Source: Pseudomonas frederiksbergensis (GTDB lineage: Bacteria; Pseudomonadota; Gammaproteobacteria; Pseudomonadales; Pseudomonadaceae). From it: 64,000 nt of DNA. Positions 18,649 to 28,103 of the stretch are shown one piece after another (position 1 is the first letter of the stretch; each line of letters opens with the position of its first letter). Under the pieces are notes generated by a model. It saw only the letters and a list, made by a program, of their open reading frames with translations. It was not told the DNA's origin and made no database searches. The stretch lies in contig NZ_CP017886.1 of the NCBI RefSeq assembly GCF_001874645.1, positions 3,780,001 to 3,844,000 on the forward strand, written 5' to 3'. A program made the translations under genes and the position numbers.

Positions 18649-20067
18649 CTACGGCATCACCGGCGCTACATACGTCAGCGTCTTCCCCAGTGCCCACAGC
18701 AGAAACAGCACCAGCGGGGTGTGCACCAGCAGTTGCACGAATGAAAACCCGATCAGGTCCCTCGCCTTCAGGCCGAGCACCCCGAGCAGCGGCAGCATGT
18801 AGAACGGGTTGATCAGGTTGGGCAGGGCTTCGGCGGCGTTGTAGATCTGCACGGCCCAGCCCAGGTGGTATTTGAGGTCGTTGGCGACTTGCATCACGTA
18901 CGGCGCTTCGATGATCCATTTACCGCCACCAGACGGAATGAAGAAACCCAGGATCGCCGAGTACACGCCCATCAGCAGGGCGTAGGTGTCGTGGGAGGCG
19001 ATGCTGACGAAGAAGGTCGAGATGTGGTGCGCCAGGGTCTGGCCATCGACGCCTTTGACCACGGTCATCAGTGCGGCGATCGAGCCGTACAGCGGGAACT
19101 GGATCATCACGCCCGTGGTGGTCGGCACCGCACGGGCCACCGCATCGAGGAAGCTGCGCGGGCGCCAGTGCAGCAATGCACCGAGCATCAGGAACAGAAA
19201 GTTGTAGGTGTTCAGGCCGGAGATCGCGCTGATCGCAGGTTTGGTCGAGAACTCATGAAACAGCCATCCGGCGGCCAGCAGCACCAGCAAAATAGTCAGT
19301 ATCGGGCTGTACTCCAGCCATTCGCCCGGACGGGTACGTGGCTGCGGTGCCGGAATGCTGAAGCTTGGGTCGACACCACAGGCCTTGGCATCGCGAGCGG
19401 AGTTCGGGCCGGGGGCGGTGGCGTAGGCGATGATCAGCGAGACCACGATCAGAGCCAACAACAGCACGCCGGACTGCCACAGGAAAATCGTTTGGGTGAA
19501 CGGGATGACGCCAGTGATCGACAGGATCGACGGCGGCAAACTGGCCGGGTTGGCCTGCAGTTGCGCCGCCGACGAAGACAGCCCCAGTGCCCAGACTGCG
19601 CCGAGCCCCAGATAAGCCGCGGCACCGGCAGCACGGTAATCCATGTGCAAATCGGTACGACGCGCCAGTGCCCGCACCAGCAAACCGCCAAATACCAGCG
19701 ACAGTCCCCAGTTGAGCAATGATGCAACCATGGAAATCAGTGCGACCCAGGCCACGGCCGAGCGACCGTTTTTCGGGATGCGCGCCAGGCGGTCGATCAG
19801 TTTCACCGCCGGTGGCGAGCTGGCGACCACATAGCCGCCGATCACCACGAAGGCCATTTGCATGGTGAACGGGATCAGGCTCCAGAAACCGTCGCCGAAA
19901 GCCATCGCCGCATCGGTGGGCTTGGCGCCCATGGCCATGGTGGCGAGGGCAACGATAATGACAGCGAGCGCGGCAAACACCCAGGAGTCGGGAAACCAGC
20001 GTTCGGCAAAGTTTGAGCAGTGCAGGGCAAAGCGGGCGGAGCGGCTATCTTCGATTGCAGCGGCCAC
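18649..20067 (-). CDS. short-chain fatty acid transporter, AtoE family
   Basis: A 472-residue polytopic inner-membrane protein from a GTG start preceded by gagga (20074-20078); an ATG at 20154 would lack a ribosome-binding site. Motifs include AERWFPDSWVF, SLLNWGLSLVFGG and GGGKWIIEAPYVM, with about 12 hydrophobic segments, as in AtoE/TIGR00366 transporters for acetoacetate or short-chain fatty acids. No CoA-transferase genes (atoDA) adjoin it, so the substrate is inferred from family only. An A-rich leader next to the ribosome-binding site may be an Hfq/Crc site. Confidence 0.85.
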   Translation of the reverse strand: MAAAIEDSRSARFALHCSNFAERWFPDSWVFAALAVIIVALATMAMGAKPTDAAMAFGDGFWSLIPFTMQMAFVVIGGYVVASSPPAVKLIDRLARIPKNGRSAVAWVALISMVASLLNWGLSLVFGGLLVRALARRTDLHMDYRAAGAAAYLGLGAVWALGLSSSAAQLQANPASLPPSILSITGVIPFTQTIFLWQSGVLLLALIVVSLIIAYATAPGPNSARDAKACGVDPSFSIPAPQPRTRPGEWLEYSPILTILLVLLAAGWLFHEFSTKPAISAISGLNTYNFLFLMLGALLHWRPRSFLDAVARAVPTTTGVMIQFPLYGSIAALMTVVKGVDGQTLAHHISTFFVSIASHDTYALLMGVYSAILGFFIPSGGGKWIIEAPYVMQVANDLKYHLGWAVQIYNAAEALPNLINPFYMLPLLGVLGLKARDLIGFSFVQLLVHTPLVLFLLWALGKTLTYVAPVMP

Positions 20068-20080
20068 GGGAGTTCCTCGA

Positions 20081-20098
20081 ATTTTTATGTTTATTGTG
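20081..20098 (-). promoter_or_regulatory. candidate Hfq/Crc catabolite-repression (CA) motif before the AtoE-family gene
   Basis: On the minus strand acaataaacataaaaatt lies immediately upstream of the gagga ribosome-binding site. It fits the AAnAAnAA pattern that Hfq, assisted by Crc, binds in Pseudomonas mRNAs of carbon-source uptake genes. Confidence 0.5.
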
Positions 20099-20271
20099 AT
20101 GCGAGCAGGGCTGCGCAGGCCCTTGCGGTCAGACGTAAACAGTAAATCAATCAAGAGGGTTTTGCGGTGCTCTTTTGCTTATGTGGGACTATGGTCTAAC
20201 GGGTTGTTCGAGCGCGCTTTTGCGTAGACCATGGGCGCCGTGAATTTTTTGCTGCTATCAGAGCCTGTTTT

Positions 20272-21588
20272 ATGACTGCCACCCCTGACACTCGACCCGC
20301 GCCGTTCTCCCGGTCTGACTACAAGACCCTGGGCCTGGCGGCGCTCGGCGGGGCGCTGGAAATCTACGACTTCATTATTTTCGTATTTTTCGCCCTGACC
20401 CTCAGCCAGCTATTCTTCCCGCCGGAAATGCCTGAGTGGCTGCGTCTGCTGCAAAGTTTCGGGATTTTTGTCACCGGTTACCTGGCGCGGCCGCTGGGCG
20501 GGATTTTGATGGCACACTTCGCTGATCGGCTGGGGCGCAAGCGGGTCTTCAGTTTGAGCATCCTGATGATGGCGCTGCCGTGCCTGCTGATCGGGATCAT
20601 GCCGACCTATGCCCAGATCGGCTATTTCGCACCGCTGCTGTTGTTGCTGCTGCGCGTGTTGCAAGGTGCGGCGGTGGGCGGTGAAGTGCCGAGCGCCTGG
20701 GTGTTTGTCGCCGAGCATGCACCGGCCGGCCGCCGTGGTTATGCCTTGGGCTTTCTGCAAGCCGGGCTGACCTTTGGTTACTTGATTGGCGCGTTGACCG
20801 CGACCTTGCTGGCGCAGGTCTTCACCCCGACGGAGATCCTCGATTACGCCTGGCGTTACCCGTTCCTGCTGGGTGGCGTGTTCGGGGTGATTGGCGTCTG
20901 GTTACGCCGTTGGCTGAATGAAACCCCGGTATTCATGGCCATGCAGGCGAGTCGCGAGCTCCACGTCGAGCTGCCGCTGCGCACGGTGTTGCGTGAGCAT
21001 CGGCTGGCGATGCTGCCGGCGGTGATCCTGACCTGTGTGCTGACCTCGGCGGTGGTGACCTTCGTTGTGATTACCCCGACCATGATGCAAAAGACTTTCG
21101 GCATGACCGCCAGCCATACCTTCGCCCTGAGCAGTCTGGGCATCGTGTTTCTGAACGTCGGCTGCGTGATCGCCGGGTTGATCGTCGACCGTATCGGCGC
21201 CTGGCGCACGGTGATGCTTTATAGCCTGCTGCTGCCGTTGGGGATTGGCGTGCTCTACACCAGCCTGATTGGCGGTGCGCACTGGATTGGTGTGGCCTAT
21301 GCCATTGCCGGTCTGGGTTGCGGGGTGGTCGGCGCGGTGCCGTCGGTGATGGTCAACCTGTTCCCGGCGCGGATTCGCGTCTCGGGGATTTCGTTCACCT
21401 ACAACATTGCCTACGCTATTTGGGCCAGTATTACGCCGTTGTTGCTGATTGGCCTGATGCCGTGGAGCCCGTGGATTTGCGTGATGTTCTGCGCGGTGAT
21501 GGGGGCGGTCGGGATTGGCGCAGCGCTGTACTTCGGCTCACGCCTGCCGCGGGTCGATCATGCGGCTGGCGTGGCCTGCAGTCCCTGA
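20272..21588 (+). CDS. MFS transporter, metabolite:H+ symporter type
   Basis: A 438-residue, 12-segment transporter. Signatures: GGALEIYDFIIFVFFA in helix 1, GYLARPLGGILMAHFADRLGRKR in the helix 2-3 loop, and VPSAWVFVAEHAPAGRRGYALGFLQAGLTFGYLIGA. These are typical of the ShiA/ProP/KgtP (MHS) branch that imports organic acids or betaines with protons. The substrate cannot be told. It is divergent from the AtoE-family gene and converges on the RidA gene. Confidence 0.88.
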   Translation: MTATPDTRPAPFSRSDYKTLGLAALGGALEIYDFIIFVFFALTLSQLFFPPEMPEWLRLLQSFGIFVTGYLARPLGGILMAHFADRLGRKRVFSLSILMMALPCLLIGIMPTYAQIGYFAPLLLLLLRVLQGAAVGGEVPSAWVFVAEHAPAGRRGYALGFLQAGLTFGYLIGALTATLLAQVFTPTEILDYAWRYPFLLGGVFGVIGVWLRRWLNETPVFMAMQASRELHVELPLRTVLREHRLAMLPAVILTCVLTSAVVTFVVITPTMMQKTFGMTASHTFALSSLGIVFLNVGCVIAGLIVDRIGAWRTVMLYSLLLPLGIGVLYTSLIGGAHWIGVAYAIAGLGCGVVGAVPSVMVNLFPARIRVSGISFTYNIAYAIWASITPLLLIGLMPWSPWICVMFCAVMGAVGIGAALYFGSRLPRVDHAAGVACSP

Positions 21589-21612
21589 GACACTTCAATC
21601 GTAAGGCTGGTC

Positions 21613-22110
21613 TTACCCACGCGGCGCCGGATCAGGCTCAAGCGCGACGATCATGTCGACTTCGACCGAGGCGTTTTTCGGCAACTGGTACACGCCCACC
21701 GAGGTCCGTGTGTGAACACCGGCTTCGGCAAAAATCCTGTAAAGCACTTCCGATGCTCCGTCGGCGACTTCACTTTGTTGCGTGAAGTCGGCGGCGCTTT
21801 GCACGTAGACATTAATGCGCAAGATCTTCTTGATGCGTTCGAGGTCGCCGAGCAACTGCATGAGGATCGCCAATGCGCGCATCGTGCAAATCTTCGCGGC
21901 ATGCCGGCCTTGTTCCATAGAAACCTCGGCACCGACCCGGCCCACCACCATTACCGTATTTTCAATGCGTGGAATCTGTCCGCTGACGTACACCTCATCA
22001 CCGTTTTGCACCGTAGGCACATAGTTGCCACCCATGCGCATTTCACCGTCGAAGCGGTGTCCCAACTGCTGGGCGATGTCTTCAAATAGCGCTTTGCGTG
22101 ACTGATCCAT
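21613..22110 (-). CDS. RidA/YjgF-family protein
   Basis: 165 residues from the ATG preceded by aggag. It has the RidA fold signature with the substrate-binding arginine in RTSVGVYQLPKNASVEVDMIVALEPD. RidA proteins hydrolyse reactive enamines/imines formed by PLP enzymes, but this is a longer, more divergent subfamily (typical RidA about 130 residues), so its substrate is unclear. It is not in an operon with a PLP enzyme. Confidence 0.85.
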   Translation of the reverse strand: MDQSRKALFEDIAQQLGHRFDGEMRMGGNYVPTVQNGDEVYVSGQIPRIENTVMVVGRVGAEVSMEQGRHAAKICTMRALAILMQLLGDLERIKKILRINVYVQSAADFTQQSEVADGASEVLYRIFAEAGVHTRTSVGVYQLPKNASVEVDMIVALEPDPAPRG

Positions 22111-22320
22111 GCCTCGATTCTCCTGTGGGGGGTGGTTGTGCACGGCCGACTATAGCGCGTTGAATCAACCTTCAAGACGCGGTTTTGAGGCGTTGCGGTG
22201 TGCATAGTGGCTAGGTGCCAAGTATTTTTGTAGGACAACCCGGTAATGCTCTTCAGAAAAACGTTGTAAGGCCGATGGTAAGTCTGAATGACGCTCTCAA
22301 CCCTGCCCATCGGTATCGCC

Positions 22321-23637
22321 ATGTTCAACAAACGCTTGAAGCAGGAGCTGTCGGCTCTTCGCGAGGAACTCTCCAGCCTTCAACAAGTGAAGGACAGTCT
22401 GGAAAGCGAGATGCTCGTGTTCACCCTGGATTCTGAAGGACGGGTGCAATCGATTAACCAGAATTTCGCCCAGGAAATGCTCTACAAAGGCAATGAGCTG
22501 ATTGGCCGGCATCTCGAAGAGATCGTTCCGGCCCATGTCAAAACCGATGAATTTCACCTGCGCTTCAAGAATGCCCTGACCCGTGGCGAGCACTTCGCGG
22601 GCGCCGTGCGTTTGCTCAGAGGCAATGGTGAGGAAGCGTGGTTGCGCTCCATCGCCCAGCCGATTCGTAGCTCGGATGGCCGGATTAAACAATTTTCGAT
22701 TTACTCCAGTGACCTGACCCGCACCATCGAAGCCTCTCGTGAACACGAGAACCTGATCGGGGCATTAATTCGTTCGACAGCAGTCATCGAGTTCGACCTT
22801 AACGGTAATGTGCTGACGGCCAACGACCGGCTTTTGAACGGTATGGGTTACAGCCTGGCGCAAATCAAAGGCAAACATCACCGCATGTTCTGTGATTCGG
22901 AGGAGTACAACAGCTCCGCGTATCATGACTTCTGGCGGCGCTTGAATGCTGGTGAGTTCGTGGCCGGCCGCTTCAAACGTGTCGACAGCCATGGTCGGGT
23001 GGTCTGGCTCGAGGCGTCCTACAACCCTGTGCACGATGCCAACGAAAAACTCTACAAAGTGGTCAAGTTCGCCACTGTGATCACCGATCAGGTCAATCAG
23101 GAGCAAGCGGTTGCTGAAGCGGCGAACATCGCTTACAGCACCTCGTTGCAGACTGACAGCTGTGCGCAACGCGGCACCACCGTGGTCACTCAGGCTGTGG
23201 ACGTGATGCGTGAACTGGCCAAACACATGCAGCAGGCCGGCGAAGGGATTGAGGCGCTGAACGAACAGTCGCTGGTGATCGGCACCATCGTCAAAACCAT
23301 CAGCGGCATTGCCGAACAGACCAACCTGCTGGCGCTCAACGCCGCCATCGAAGCGGCCCGTGCCGGTGAGCAGGGTCGAGGTTTTGCGGTGGTGGCGGAC
23401 GAGGTTCGACAACTGGCTTCGCGCACCAGCAAAGCCACTGATGAAATCGTCGGCGTGGTGCGTCAGAACCAGGACATGGCGCGCGATGCCGTGGTGCTGA
23501 TGACTGATGGCAAACTCCAGGCCGAACAAGGTTTGGCGCTGGCTGCCGAGGCAGGCGCGGTGATCGTCGAGATCCAGGATGGCGCACAGAAAGTGGTCAA
23601 CGCGGTCGGGCAGTTCGCCAATCAGCTGTCGACCTAA
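22321..23637 (+). CDS. soluble PAS-PAS methyl-accepting chemotaxis protein
   Basis: 438 residues with no membrane segment. A short coiled coil ([22 protein letters not shown]) leads into two PAS domains (about residues 30-140 and 150-265) and a cytoplasmic signalling hairpin. Its tip reads [38 protein letters not shown]. The layout matches BdlA-type soluble chemoreceptors linked to aerotaxis-like sensing and biofilm dispersal. An ATG at 22288 would add 11 residues; the internal ATG starts the conserved coiled coil. Confidence 0.88.
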   Translation: MFNKRLKQELSALREELSSLQQVKDSLESEMLVFTLDSEGRVQSINQNFAQEMLYKGNELIGRHLEEIVPAHVKTDEFHLRFKNALTRGEHFAGAVRLLRGNGEEAWLRSIAQPIRSSDGRIKQFSIYSSDLTRTIEASREHENLIGALIRSTAVIEFDLNGNVLTANDRLLNGMGYSLAQIKGKHHRMFCDSEEYNSSAYHDFWRRLNAGEFVAGRFKRVDSHGRVVWLEASYNPVHDANEKLYKVVKFATVITDQVNQEQAVAEAANIAYSTSLQTDSCAQRGTTVVTQAVDVMRELAKHMQQAGEGIEALNEQSLVIGTIVKTISGIAEQTNLLALNAAIEAARAGEQGRGFAVVADEVRQLASRTSKATDEIVGVVRQNQDMARDAVVLMTDGKLQAEQGLALAAEAGAVIVEIQDGAQKVVNAVGQFANQLST

Positions 23638-23651
23638 GCGCGGCTCGAGCG

Positions 23652-23672
23652 AGCCTGCCTTAGGGGCAGGCT
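23652..23672. terminator. hairpin between converging genes
   Basis: agcctgcc and ggcaggct form a perfect 8-bp stem with a 5-nt loop, 15 bp after the chemoreceptor stop and before the cupin-gene stop on the other strand. There is no clear T-tract, so termination is only probable. Confidence 0.45.
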
Positions 23673-23686
23673 GCTGTTCAGGTCCG

Positions 23687-24055
23687 TCAGACCCAAAGAT
23701 CATTCAGCGCCGTACGCTCCCCACCTTCGCTCCCGGTATTGAGCACGCCCTTGGGTTCGATCAGCAGCAGTTTGACTTCCTGTTCGGCAAACGGCTTGTG
23801 CTCTATGCCTTTGGGCACCACGTACATTTCGCCTTGGGACACCAGCACCTGACCGTCGCGAAAATCGATGCGCAGTTGGCCTTCTAGAACGATAAACGTC
23901 TCGTCAGTGTCCTGATGGTCATGCCAGATGAAATCTCCCAGCAGTTTCACCACCTTGAACTGGTAGTCGTTCATTTCGGCGATGACCCGCGGTGACCAGT
24001 GCTCGTTGATCTGCGCAAGCTTGTTGGCAAAACTCAGGCTTTGATACGGCTGCAT
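23687..24055 (-). CDS. single-domain cupin protein
   Basis: 122 residues from the ATG after aggggag. Cupin motif 1 is visible as FIWHDHQDTDETFIVLEGQLRIDF and motif 2 as GEMYVVPKGIEHKPFA, with the usual His/Glu metal ligands. The function is not predictable: it may be an isomerase, dioxygenase or binding protein. It follows the AraC-type regulator gene by about 75 bp on the same strand and may be controlled with it. Confidence 0.85.
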   Translation of the reverse strand: MQPYQSLSFANKLAQINEHWSPRVIAEMNDYQFKVVKLLGDFIWHDHQDTDETFIVLEGQLRIDFRDGQVLVSQGEMYVVPKGIEHKPFAEQEVKLLLIEPKGVLNTGSEGGERTALNDLWV

Positions 24056-24131
24056 GGCACGGCTCCCCTTGGTGATTGTGAGTCCACGGTAGCCTGCGCG
24101 GCAGCGCACTTCTTGCACGATTGTGCGCGCC

Positions 24132-24941
24132 TCAACGGCGGTGCATTTTCATCCAGCGGGCGGGTGACAGGCCGTAGGTTTTGCCAAATTTTCGGGTCAT
24201 ATGGCTTTGATCGCTGAAGCCTGCGATCAGCGCAGCGTTGGTCAGCGATTCGCCTTGCATCAGCAACGAGCGCACGAGATCCAGGCGGCGCATGGTCAGG
24301 TAACGATAGGGGCTGGTGCCGAACAGCAAGCGAAAATCCCGCGATAGACTCCAGCGATCGCGTCCGCTGTGTTCGGCCAATTGGTCCAGGGTCACGGGTT
24401 GCTCCAGGGCGCTGTGCATGAACTCGCGAGCGCGCTCCGCCGCCCGATAATCGAAACGCTGGCGATGGGCGGTCACTCCCGATACGGCGCTCATGGCCTG
24501 CGCCAGATCAAACAGCGCATCCTGCTGCTCCAGCGGGTCGAGAGGGCGGTCAATACTCTGCAGCAAGACCTCCGTCGCGGCAAACAACCGTGGATCCGTC
24601 GAAAGGCCGGTCTTGATAAAGGGCAACGGCTGGCCGCCGAGCATCTGCTGGATCAGCGCGGGCTCGACGTAAAGCATCCGATATTTGAAGCCGTCCTCGG
24701 TACCGGCCTCGCCATCGTGGACTTCGTCCGGGTGCAGCACCATAGTCCCGCCCGGCAAGCTATGCCGCCAGCCGCCGCGATACTGAAAGCTTTGCACACC
24801 GGACAGCGTGCGGCCTATGGCGTAGGTGTCGTGACGGTGAAGGTCGTAACCATGGCCGGAGAAAAATGCCTCGATACGCTCCAGCCCGCCCGTATCGGGG
24901 GCCCGCAGGAACCAGTCGGTGAGGATTTTCTGCTTGCCCAT
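24132..24941 (-). CDS. AraC-family transcriptional regulator
   Basis: 269 residues. The N-terminal cupin-like sensor (HDTYAIGRTLSGVQSFQYRGGWRHSLPGGTMVLHPDEVHDG) is of the AraC_binding type. The C-terminal double helix-turn-helix includes TLDQLAEHSGRDRWSLSRDFRLLFGTSPYRYLTMRRLDLVRSLL and the GFSDQSHMTRKFGKTYGLSP signature. An aagg ribosome-binding site precedes the ATG. Likely targets are itself and the adjacent cupin gene. Confidence 0.9.
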   Translation of the reverse strand: MGKQKILTDWFLRAPDTGGLERIEAFFSGHGYDLHRHDTYAIGRTLSGVQSFQYRGGWRHSLPGGTMVLHPDEVHDGEAGTEDGFKYRMLYVEPALIQQMLGGQPLPFIKTGLSTDPRLFAATEVLLQSIDRPLDPLEQQDALFDLAQAMSAVSGVTAHRQRFDYRAAERAREFMHSALEQPVTLDQLAEHSGRDRWSLSRDFRLLFGTSPYRYLTMRRLDLVRSLLMQGESLTNAALIAGFSDQSHMTRKFGKTYGLSPARWMKMHRR

Positions 24942-25093
24942 GGGGAGCCTTCATAGCGGGGTGTTCGGTGACGGACACGGTAGCTCAGGTGCTTGCTGGC
25001 TGTCAGCCGGATAGCCAGTTGATTGATGCGCCCAAGGTCGGGTAAAACCTGCGGGGCATCGTTGAGATACCAAAAGGATAAGGAACCCTGCGC

Positions 25094-25582
25094 ATGACTA
25101 TCAGTTTTCGCCCGGTAAACGAGCAAGACATCCCTCGGATCTGCAGCTTTGCCCGCAACGAGGAGGAACTGTTTTTCTTTTTCCCGGCGGCTACCTGGCC
25201 GCTCACCCATGAGCAACTGCGTGGCTCGATTGCCCAGCGCTCCGATTCCACGGTGATCGAGCTGGACGGAACGGTGGTCGGTTTCGCTAACTTCTATCGC
25301 TGGACAAGCGGAGGCACTTGTACCATCGGCAATGTGATCATCGACCCAGAGGTCCGTGCCAATGGCATCGGCAGGCATCTGATCAAACACATGATCGCCA
25401 TCGCCCAGACCCGGCACCGCGCCGCCGAGGTGACGCTGTCCTGTTTCAACACCAACGTGGCCGGATTGTTGTTCTATCCAAAACTTGGGTTCACACCGTT
25501 CTCGATCGAAGAACGCCAGGACAAACAAGGCCAGCGGCTGGCCTTGATCCATCTGCGTTTTACTCAGGAGCTGAGTCTTTAA
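25094..25582 (+). CDS. GNAT-family N-acetyltransferase
   Basis: 162 residues with the GNAT acetyl-CoA loop at VIIDPEVRANGIGRHLIKHMI (about residues 82-102) and a conserved C-terminal FNTNVAGLLFYPKLGFTPFSIEE. The start follows aagga by nine bases. The acceptor substrate is unknown. It is monocistronic, divergent from the AraC gene. Confidence 0.88.
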   Translation: MTISFRPVNEQDIPRICSFARNEEELFFFFPAATWPLTHEQLRGSIAQRSDSTVIELDGTVVGFANFYRWTSGGTCTIGNVIIDPEVRANGIGRHLIKHMIAIAQTRHRAAEVTLSCFNTNVAGLLFYPKLGFTPFSIEERQDKQGQRLALIHLRFTQELSL

Positions 25583-25635
25583 CCGGTTCTGCTTGCCGTG
25601 TTAAGAAGTACTACTTTTAGAGGCAAGGTTCGCTG

Positions 25636-25989
25636 ATGACCGATTCAAGCAATACGCAGGTTTACCTGTTTTCCTACGGAACCCTGCAGGACAAGGCTGT
25701 GCAGCTCGCCAACTTCGGGCGCGAGTTATCTGGCAGTGCGGACCAGATGCTCGGTTACGAGCAGTCCTGGGTCGAAATTACCGACCCCGACGTGTTGGCG
25801 ACCAGTGGCAAGACTCACCATCCGATTTTGCGTCCCGGCGGTGCTGACAGTGTGCCGATACCGGGTATGGTGTTCCAGATCACGCCTACAGAGTTGGCGG
25901 CCGCCGACAGCTACGAAGTTTCGGATTACAAACGGGTCAGCGTGGTGCTGGCGTCCGGAATCGAGGCGTGGGTCTATGTGAGTGCCTGA
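25636..25989 (+). CDS. gamma-glutamylcyclotransferase-like (AIG2/GGCT fold) protein
   Basis: 117 residues beginning VYLFSYGTLQ, the diagnostic substrate-binding loop of the GGCT/AIG2 fold. PGMVFQITPTELAAADSYE contains the acidic segment carrying the catalytic glutamate region (around E95). Such enzymes release 5-oxoproline from gamma-glutamyl amino acids or amines. It converges on a gamma-glutamyltransferase gene 70 bp away, consistent with gamma-glutamyl metabolism. Confidence 0.8.
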   Translation: MTDSSNTQVYLFSYGTLQDKAVQLANFGRELSGSADQMLGYEQSWVEITDPDVLATSGKTHHPILRPGGADSVPIPGMVFQITPTELAAADSYEVSDYKRVSVVLASGIEAWVYVSA

Positions 25990-26058
25990 GTTGGCAAGGG
26001 CAGACGTTGCTTGAGTCTGCCGTTGCATTGCCATATCAGTGCCGGATCCTGTAGTCGA

Positions 26059-27912
26059 TCAATCTCCCAACGCTTCTCCTTCACGCCGTGGATCGGCGCC
26101 ACCGGCCCAGGAGGCTTTGCCCTGCGCGTCGCGTACCCGAACGATGGCCTGGGTGCCGCTGGTCATGTCGATCTGATTGACTGTATGCCCTTTGTCCTTG
26201 AGGGCCTGGATCAGCGCCGGGCTGAACTGGCCTTGTTCCAGTTCGGTCGGGCCATTGCGGCTGCCGAAGTTGGGCAGGCTGATGGCGGCTTGCGGGTCGA
26301 GGTTCCAGTCGAGCATGCCGACCACCGACTTGGCGACGTACTCGATAATTTGCGAACCGCCGACGGAGCCGATCGTTGCGACCAACTCGCCGCTTTGACG
26401 ATCGAAGATCAGCGTCGGCGCCATGGATGAGCGCGGGCGTTTGCCGGGTTCGACACGGTTGGCTACGGGTTGGCCGTTTTCTTCGGGGATGAACGAGAAG
26501 TCGGTCATCTGATTGTTGAGCATGAAACCCTGCACCATCAGGTGCGAGCCGAAGGCAGCTTCCACGGTGGTGGTCATCGACACGGCACCACCCTGATCGT
26601 CGACGGCAACCACTTGCGAGGTGGAGATCCGCAGTGGCGAGCGGTCAGGGGCGTAGGCCACCTGAATGCCCGGTGGCGTGCCGGGTTTGGCGCTGCCCAT
26701 GCTGCGTTCGCTGATCAACGTTGCACGGTTGGCCAAGTAGCCAGTGGAGACCAGGCCGGCGACCGGGACTGGCACGAAGTCCGAGTCGGCGACGTACTGC
26801 GCGCGGTCGGCGTAAGCCAGGCGCTCGGCCTCGGCGATCAGGTGCACGGCTTCAGGCGCCGGTTCGATACCCGCCGGTTTGTCGGTCTTGAGGGGTTTCA
26901 GTGACGCCAGTGCGTAGCGACTGTCGCGGGTTTCCAGTGCCTGCAAGGTGCCGAGGATCTGCGCCACGGCGATTCCGCCCGACGATGGCGGTGGCGTGCC
27001 GCACACTTGCCAGCGCTTGTAGTCGGTGCACAGTGGGGCACGCTCTTTGGCGCTGTAGCCGTTGAGGTCGTTCAACGACAGGCTGCCGGGGTTGGCATGG
27101 CCCTGAACCTTGGCGACGATCTCCTGAGCAATCGGACCTTGATACAACGCACTCGGGCCTTCCGCAGCAATGCGCTTGAGGACCTTGGCCAGTGCCGGGT
27201 TTTTCAGCAGCGTGCCAACGGCTTTCGGGCTGCCATCGGCATTCAGGAAGTAAGCAGCCATGTCGGGCGAGCGCGGCAGGAACGGATCGGTGGCGATCAT
27301 CGTGTGCAGGCGCGGCGAGATCGCAAAGCCCTGTTCCGCCAAGGCAATGGCCGGCTCGAACAACGTCGCCCACGGCAAGCGGCCGTGCTTCTGATGGGCC
27401 AGTTCCAATGCGCGCAACACCCCCGGCGTGGCGACCGAGCGACCACCGATCTGTGCCTCGGTGAACGGCATGGGTTTACCGTCGGCTTGCAGGAAGAGCT
27501 TTTCAGTCGCACCGGCGGGTGCGGTTTCACGGCCGTCGTAGGTACGCACCGCTTTGCCGTCCCACAGCACGATCAGCGCGCCGCCACCGATACCCGAGGA
27601 TTGCGGTTCGACCAGTGTCAGCACCGCTTGCATGGCGATGGCGGCGTCGATTGCCGAACCGCCCTGACGCAACATCTCCCGTCCCGCTGCGGCTGCCATC
27701 GGGTTGGCGGCCGCCGCCATATGTTTGAAAGCGGATTGGGTGTGCAGGTCGGTGCGATACCCCGAGGCGATTTCCGGGGCCAGCGGCAAGGCGCTGACGG
27801 GCGGCGAAGAGGGCGGGGCGTTGCAGGCAGCGAGGGTCAGCGCGGTGGTTATCAGCGAGAGGGCTGCCAGGCGGTAGCGATTCAAATGGAAAGCTGGGAA
27901 CACGTGGGGCAC
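26059..27912 (-). CDS. ggt: gamma-glutamyltransferase, lipoprotein form
   Basis: 617 residues from a GTG start with aaggacgga upstream. The signal ends in a lipobox (LTLAAC, Cys about residue 29), so the enzyme should be membrane-anchored in the periplasm. The large-subunit core (GSAIDAAIAMQAVLTLVEPQSSGIGGGALIVLWDG) and the small-subunit start region (PLRISTSQVVAVDDQGGAVSMTTTVEAAFGS) are typical. Autocleavage is expected before the Thr of TSQ, which aligns with the catalytic Thr of E. coli TTHYSVVD; the following His is Gln here. The enzyme transfers or hydrolyses the gamma-glutamyl group of glutathione. Confidence 0.9.
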   Translation of the reverse strand: MPHVFPAFHLNRYRLAALSLITTALTLAACNAPPSSPPVSALPLAPEIASGYRTDLHTQSAFKHMAAAANPMAAAAGREMLRQGGSAIDAAIAMQAVLTLVEPQSSGIGGGALIVLWDGKAVRTYDGRETAPAGATEKLFLQADGKPMPFTEAQIGGRSVATPGVLRALELAHQKHGRLPWATLFEPAIALAEQGFAISPRLHTMIATDPFLPRSPDMAAYFLNADGSPKAVGTLLKNPALAKVLKRIAAEGPSALYQGPIAQEIVAKVQGHANPGSLSLNDLNGYSAKERAPLCTDYKRWQVCGTPPPSSGGIAVAQILGTLQALETRDSRYALASLKPLKTDKPAGIEPAPEAVHLIAEAERLAYADRAQYVADSDFVPVPVAGLVSTGYLANRATLISERSMGSAKPGTPPGIQVAYAPDRSPLRISTSQVVAVDDQGGAVSMTTTVEAAFGSHLMVQGFMLNNQMTDFSFIPEENGQPVANRVEPGKRPRSSMAPTLIFDRQSGELVATIGSVGGSQIIEYVAKSVVGMLDWNLDPQAAISLPNFGSRNGPTELEQGQFSPALIQALKDKGHTVNQIDMTSGTQAIVRVRDAQGKASWAGGADPRREGEALGD

Positions 27913-28069
27913 TCCGTCCTTGGGAAAAAGATCAGCGGACTGTATCGGCCGCAGGCGTCAGCTGCAACGCTGGTCTTGTGTGTATTGATCGACGGATGGG
28001 CAGCTTTTTCCTTCTTCAGTGGAGGGTTTTTCTGTAGGGTCTGGGGCGTGAGATCTTCGCTAACAACAA

Positions 28070-28096
28070 GCCAATAACAAGTCCATAACAACAAGA
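28070..28096 (+). promoter_or_regulatory. candidate Hfq/Crc (CA) motifs before the M14-like peptidase
   Basis: Two A-rich repeats, ccaataacaag (28071-28081) and ataacaacaaga (28085-28096), run straight into the agagg ribosome-binding site. They fit the AAnAAnAA pattern of Pseudomonas catabolite-repression targets. Confidence 0.5.
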
Positions 28097-28103
28097 GGCC
28101 GAC

